Shown: one piece after another, positions 62,614-64,000 of the stretch
Layout of the letters: each line of letters begins with the position of its first letter
Position numbering within the stretch: the stretch's first letter is position 1
From: Flavobacteriaceae bacterium
Lineage (GTDB): Bacteria; Bacteroidota; Bacteroidia; Flavobacteriales; Flavobacteriaceae
Length of the DNA: 64,000 nucleotides
NCBI GenBank assembly: GCA_030835825.1
Contig: JAURRA010000010.1
Location: 62,001-126,000, forward strand
Direction of reading: 5' to 3'
Translations under genes and position numbers: made by a program
The notes under the pieces: model-generated
The model's input: only the letters and a program-made list of their open reading frames with translations
Databases searched by the model: none
Told to the model about the DNA's origin: nothing

Positions 62614-64000
62614 TTGAACACTAAACTATTTTTCGTATTTCATTTAAGTTTTCTAGTTTTCACTTACGCGCAAATCAACCCCAATCAAATCGAGATTATC
62701 CGGGACAGCTATGGGGTGCCGCATATCTACGCTCCAACGGATGCCGAGGTAGCCTATGGCTTGGCTTGGGCGCAGGCTGAAGACGACTTCCAAACCATAC
62801 AGACTGCCTATTTAGCCGGCAATGCGCTTCTGAGCAAAAAATTGGGACTCAAAGGGGCTTCGGCAGATTTTCTCACCCAATTTATTGGAGCAAAAAATAC
62901 TGTCAACCGCTTATACAATACCTTAAGTCCAGCGTTTTTAAGGATATTGAAAGGGTATTGTCTTGGATTGAATGCCTATGCTGAACATCACCCCAAAGAA
63001 GTGATTCTCAAGGAATTGTTTCCTCTCGGTCCGAAAGAATTATTGGCCTACACCCAACTACAACTTTTTATATCCAATGGCGCTGACCAACTGGTGAGCG
63101 CCATTGTCAATAACGAGCTGCCAGTTTATACACCACAAATTGAGAATGACACCAAAGGATCGAATTTGATAGCCATTAGTCGAAGTCTCAGTGGATCAGA
63201 AGATACATTTTTGGCCATTAACACTCACCAGCCTTTGGAAGGGCCCATGTCATGGCTCGAAGCACATTTGGTTAGCGAGGAAGGCACGAACATCATTGGA
63301 GCCACATTTCCAGGAGCACCTTGTTTGTTTACGGGAGCCAATGAAAATCTTGGCTGGACTCATACCGTCAATTATCCCGATAAGGCAGACGTTTACGCCT
63401 TGGAATTAGATGCCAAAAATAAAAATGTTTATTATGTCGATGGCAAAGCTTATAAACTTCAAAAACACAAGGCCAAAGTATTTGTCAAGGTACTTGGAAT
63501 TCCAGTCCCTGTAAAGAAAAAATACTACACCAGTATTTATGGTCCTACACTTAAAAACCGCAGCGGCACATTTTCTGTGAGAACACCTAGTACAACCAAT
63601 ATTAATGCCGTAGAACAATGGTGGCGTATGAATAAAGCGAGCTCCTTTTCTGAATTTTATGCAATTTTGAAAATGAATGCCCTTCCCGGATATAATATCG
63701 GTTACGCCGATCGCAATGATACTATATTTTATATTTCAAATGGGAAAATTCCCAAAAGAAACGAGAAATATGATTGGACAAAGGTGGTTCCTGGCAATAC
63801 CATGGCCACCTTGTGGGATACTTACTACAACACTGAAGATTTGCCTCAGGTGGTCAGTCCAAAAGCCGGTTTTGTATACAATGCCAATCACAGTCCATTC
63901 AAATCGACAGCCAGTGATGAAAATCCAAAGGCCGAGGATTTCTCTAAAACAATGAATTACGAAACCTATGACAACAATAGATCAACACGGTTGTTGGCCT
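62614..64000 (+). CDS. Penicillin acylase family N-terminal nucleophile hydrolase (3' end cut by window)
   Basis: The frame runs from TTG 62614 to the right edge (462 codons). A signal peptide (NTKLFFVFHLSFLVFTYAQ) precedes IEIIRDSYGVPHIYAPTDAE, the start of the alpha chain, and WAQAEDDFQTIQTAYLAGN. The self-cleavage site is expected at Gly182/Ser183 in TKGSNLIAIS, with Ser183 the nucleophile. The beta chain has GATFPGAPCLFTGANENLGWTHTVNYPDKADVYAL, split here over two stretches near residues 228-260. The family cleaves amide bonds of beta-lactams, acyl-homoserine lactones or related compounds. No ATG precedes the signal in frame, so TTG is the probable start. The substrate is unknown and may be quorum signals or peptides. 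Confidence 0.85.
   Translation, partial: MNTKLFFVFHLSFLVFTYAQINPNQIEIIRDSYGVPHIYAPTDAEVAYGLAWAQAEDDFQTIQTAYLAGNALLSKKLGLKGASADFLTQFIGAKNTVNRLYNTLSPAFLRILKGYCLGLNAYAEHHPKEVILKELFPLGPKELLAYTQLQLFISNGADQLVSAIVNNELPVYTPQIENDTKGSNLIAISRSLSGSEDTFLAINTHQPLEGPMSWLEAHLVSEEGTNIIGATFPGAPCLFTGANENLGWTHTVNYPDKADVYALELDAKNKNVYYVDGKAYKLQKHKAKVFVKVLGIPVPVKKKYYTSIYGPTLKNRSGTFSVRTPSTTNINAVEQWWRMNKASSFSEFYAILKMNALPGYNIGYADRNDTIFYISNGKIPKRNEKYDWTKVVPGNTMATLWDTYYNTEDLPQVVSPKAGFVYNANHSPFKSTASDENPKAEDFSKTMNYETYDNNRSTRLLA

Noticed and set aside
1-64000. CRISPR arrays, insertion sequences, phage genes, toxin-antitoxin pairs
   Set aside because: No regularly spaced repeats, transposase, integrase, capsid or known toxin-antitoxin genes were seen in any part of the window.

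Overview
The window reads as chromosomal DNA of a low-GC member of the Bacteroidota, most likely a marine-type flavobacterium. Supporting signs are the Bacteroidota-type -7 promoter element TANNTTTG upstream of several genes, a secreted peptidase with a type IX secretion C-terminal domain, a single-polypeptide DsbD, paired ExbD proteins, a short AMP nucleosidase and the HYC_CC_PP and DUF3347 families. Gene density is high and housekeeping genes dominate. I see no prophage, transposase, integrase or CRISPR array. The assignment to flavobacteria is an inference from gene content.

Layout. 1-2102 (minus): a proton-channel cluster exbB, small membrane protein, exbD, exbD (the last cut by the window edge), preceded by tRNA-Ser(GGA). 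2335-9290 (minus): asparaginase, TatD nuclease, the 2-oxoglutarate dehydrogenase E2 and E1 subunits, and a polyprenyl diphosphate synthase. 9420-16058 (plus): a TetR-controlled RND efflux operon. 16107-22528: aspS, tadA, a secreted M36 metallopeptidase and a dGTPase. 22919-26541 (minus): class I ribonucleotide reductase nrdA and nrdB. 26782-33389: DUF3109, MarC, a dCMP deaminase-like protein, HupE/UreJ-like protein, DsbD, an ArsC-like phosphatase fold, TauE/SafE, a CorA stump and tRNA-Pro(GGG). 33510-41323: two large BNR/sortilin-like exported proteins enclosing a PepSY membrane protein and a LolA-like protein. 41396-46125 (minus): an acidic repeat lipoprotein and a polyamine operon (arginine decarboxylase, agmatinase, deoxyhypusine-synthase-like enzyme, small acidic protein). 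46462-54165: an AlkB-type hydroxylase, a GH109/GHMP-kinase pair, an M1-like peptidase, AMP nucleosidase and a small LETM1-like protein. 54385-62470 (plus): a copper/heavy-metal efflux operon (HYC_CC_PP, CusA-type RND pump, TolC, DUF3347 lipoprotein, CusB-type adaptor with its own DUF3347 domain, zinc-ribbon protein). 62614-64000: the start of a penicillin-acylase-family enzyme.

How the parts fit. Nucleotide metabolism is well represented (nrdA, nrdB, dgt, the dCMP deaminase-like gene, amn). Two complete tripartite efflux systems are present; one carries its own TetR repressor, and the other is surrounded by Cys/His/Met-rich accessory proteins that point to copper or a related metal. The polyamine operon gives a plausible route from arginine through agmatine and putrescine to homospermidine.

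No single locus is clearly a new system. The best leads are the polyamine operon with its unnamed acidic partner, the duplicated DUF3347 module and competing leader hairpins in the metal operon, the GH109-kinase pair, and an acidic lipoprotein built from internal repeats. Several starts were moved from the longest reading frame on the basis of promoter position or family alignment; this is stated in each entry.
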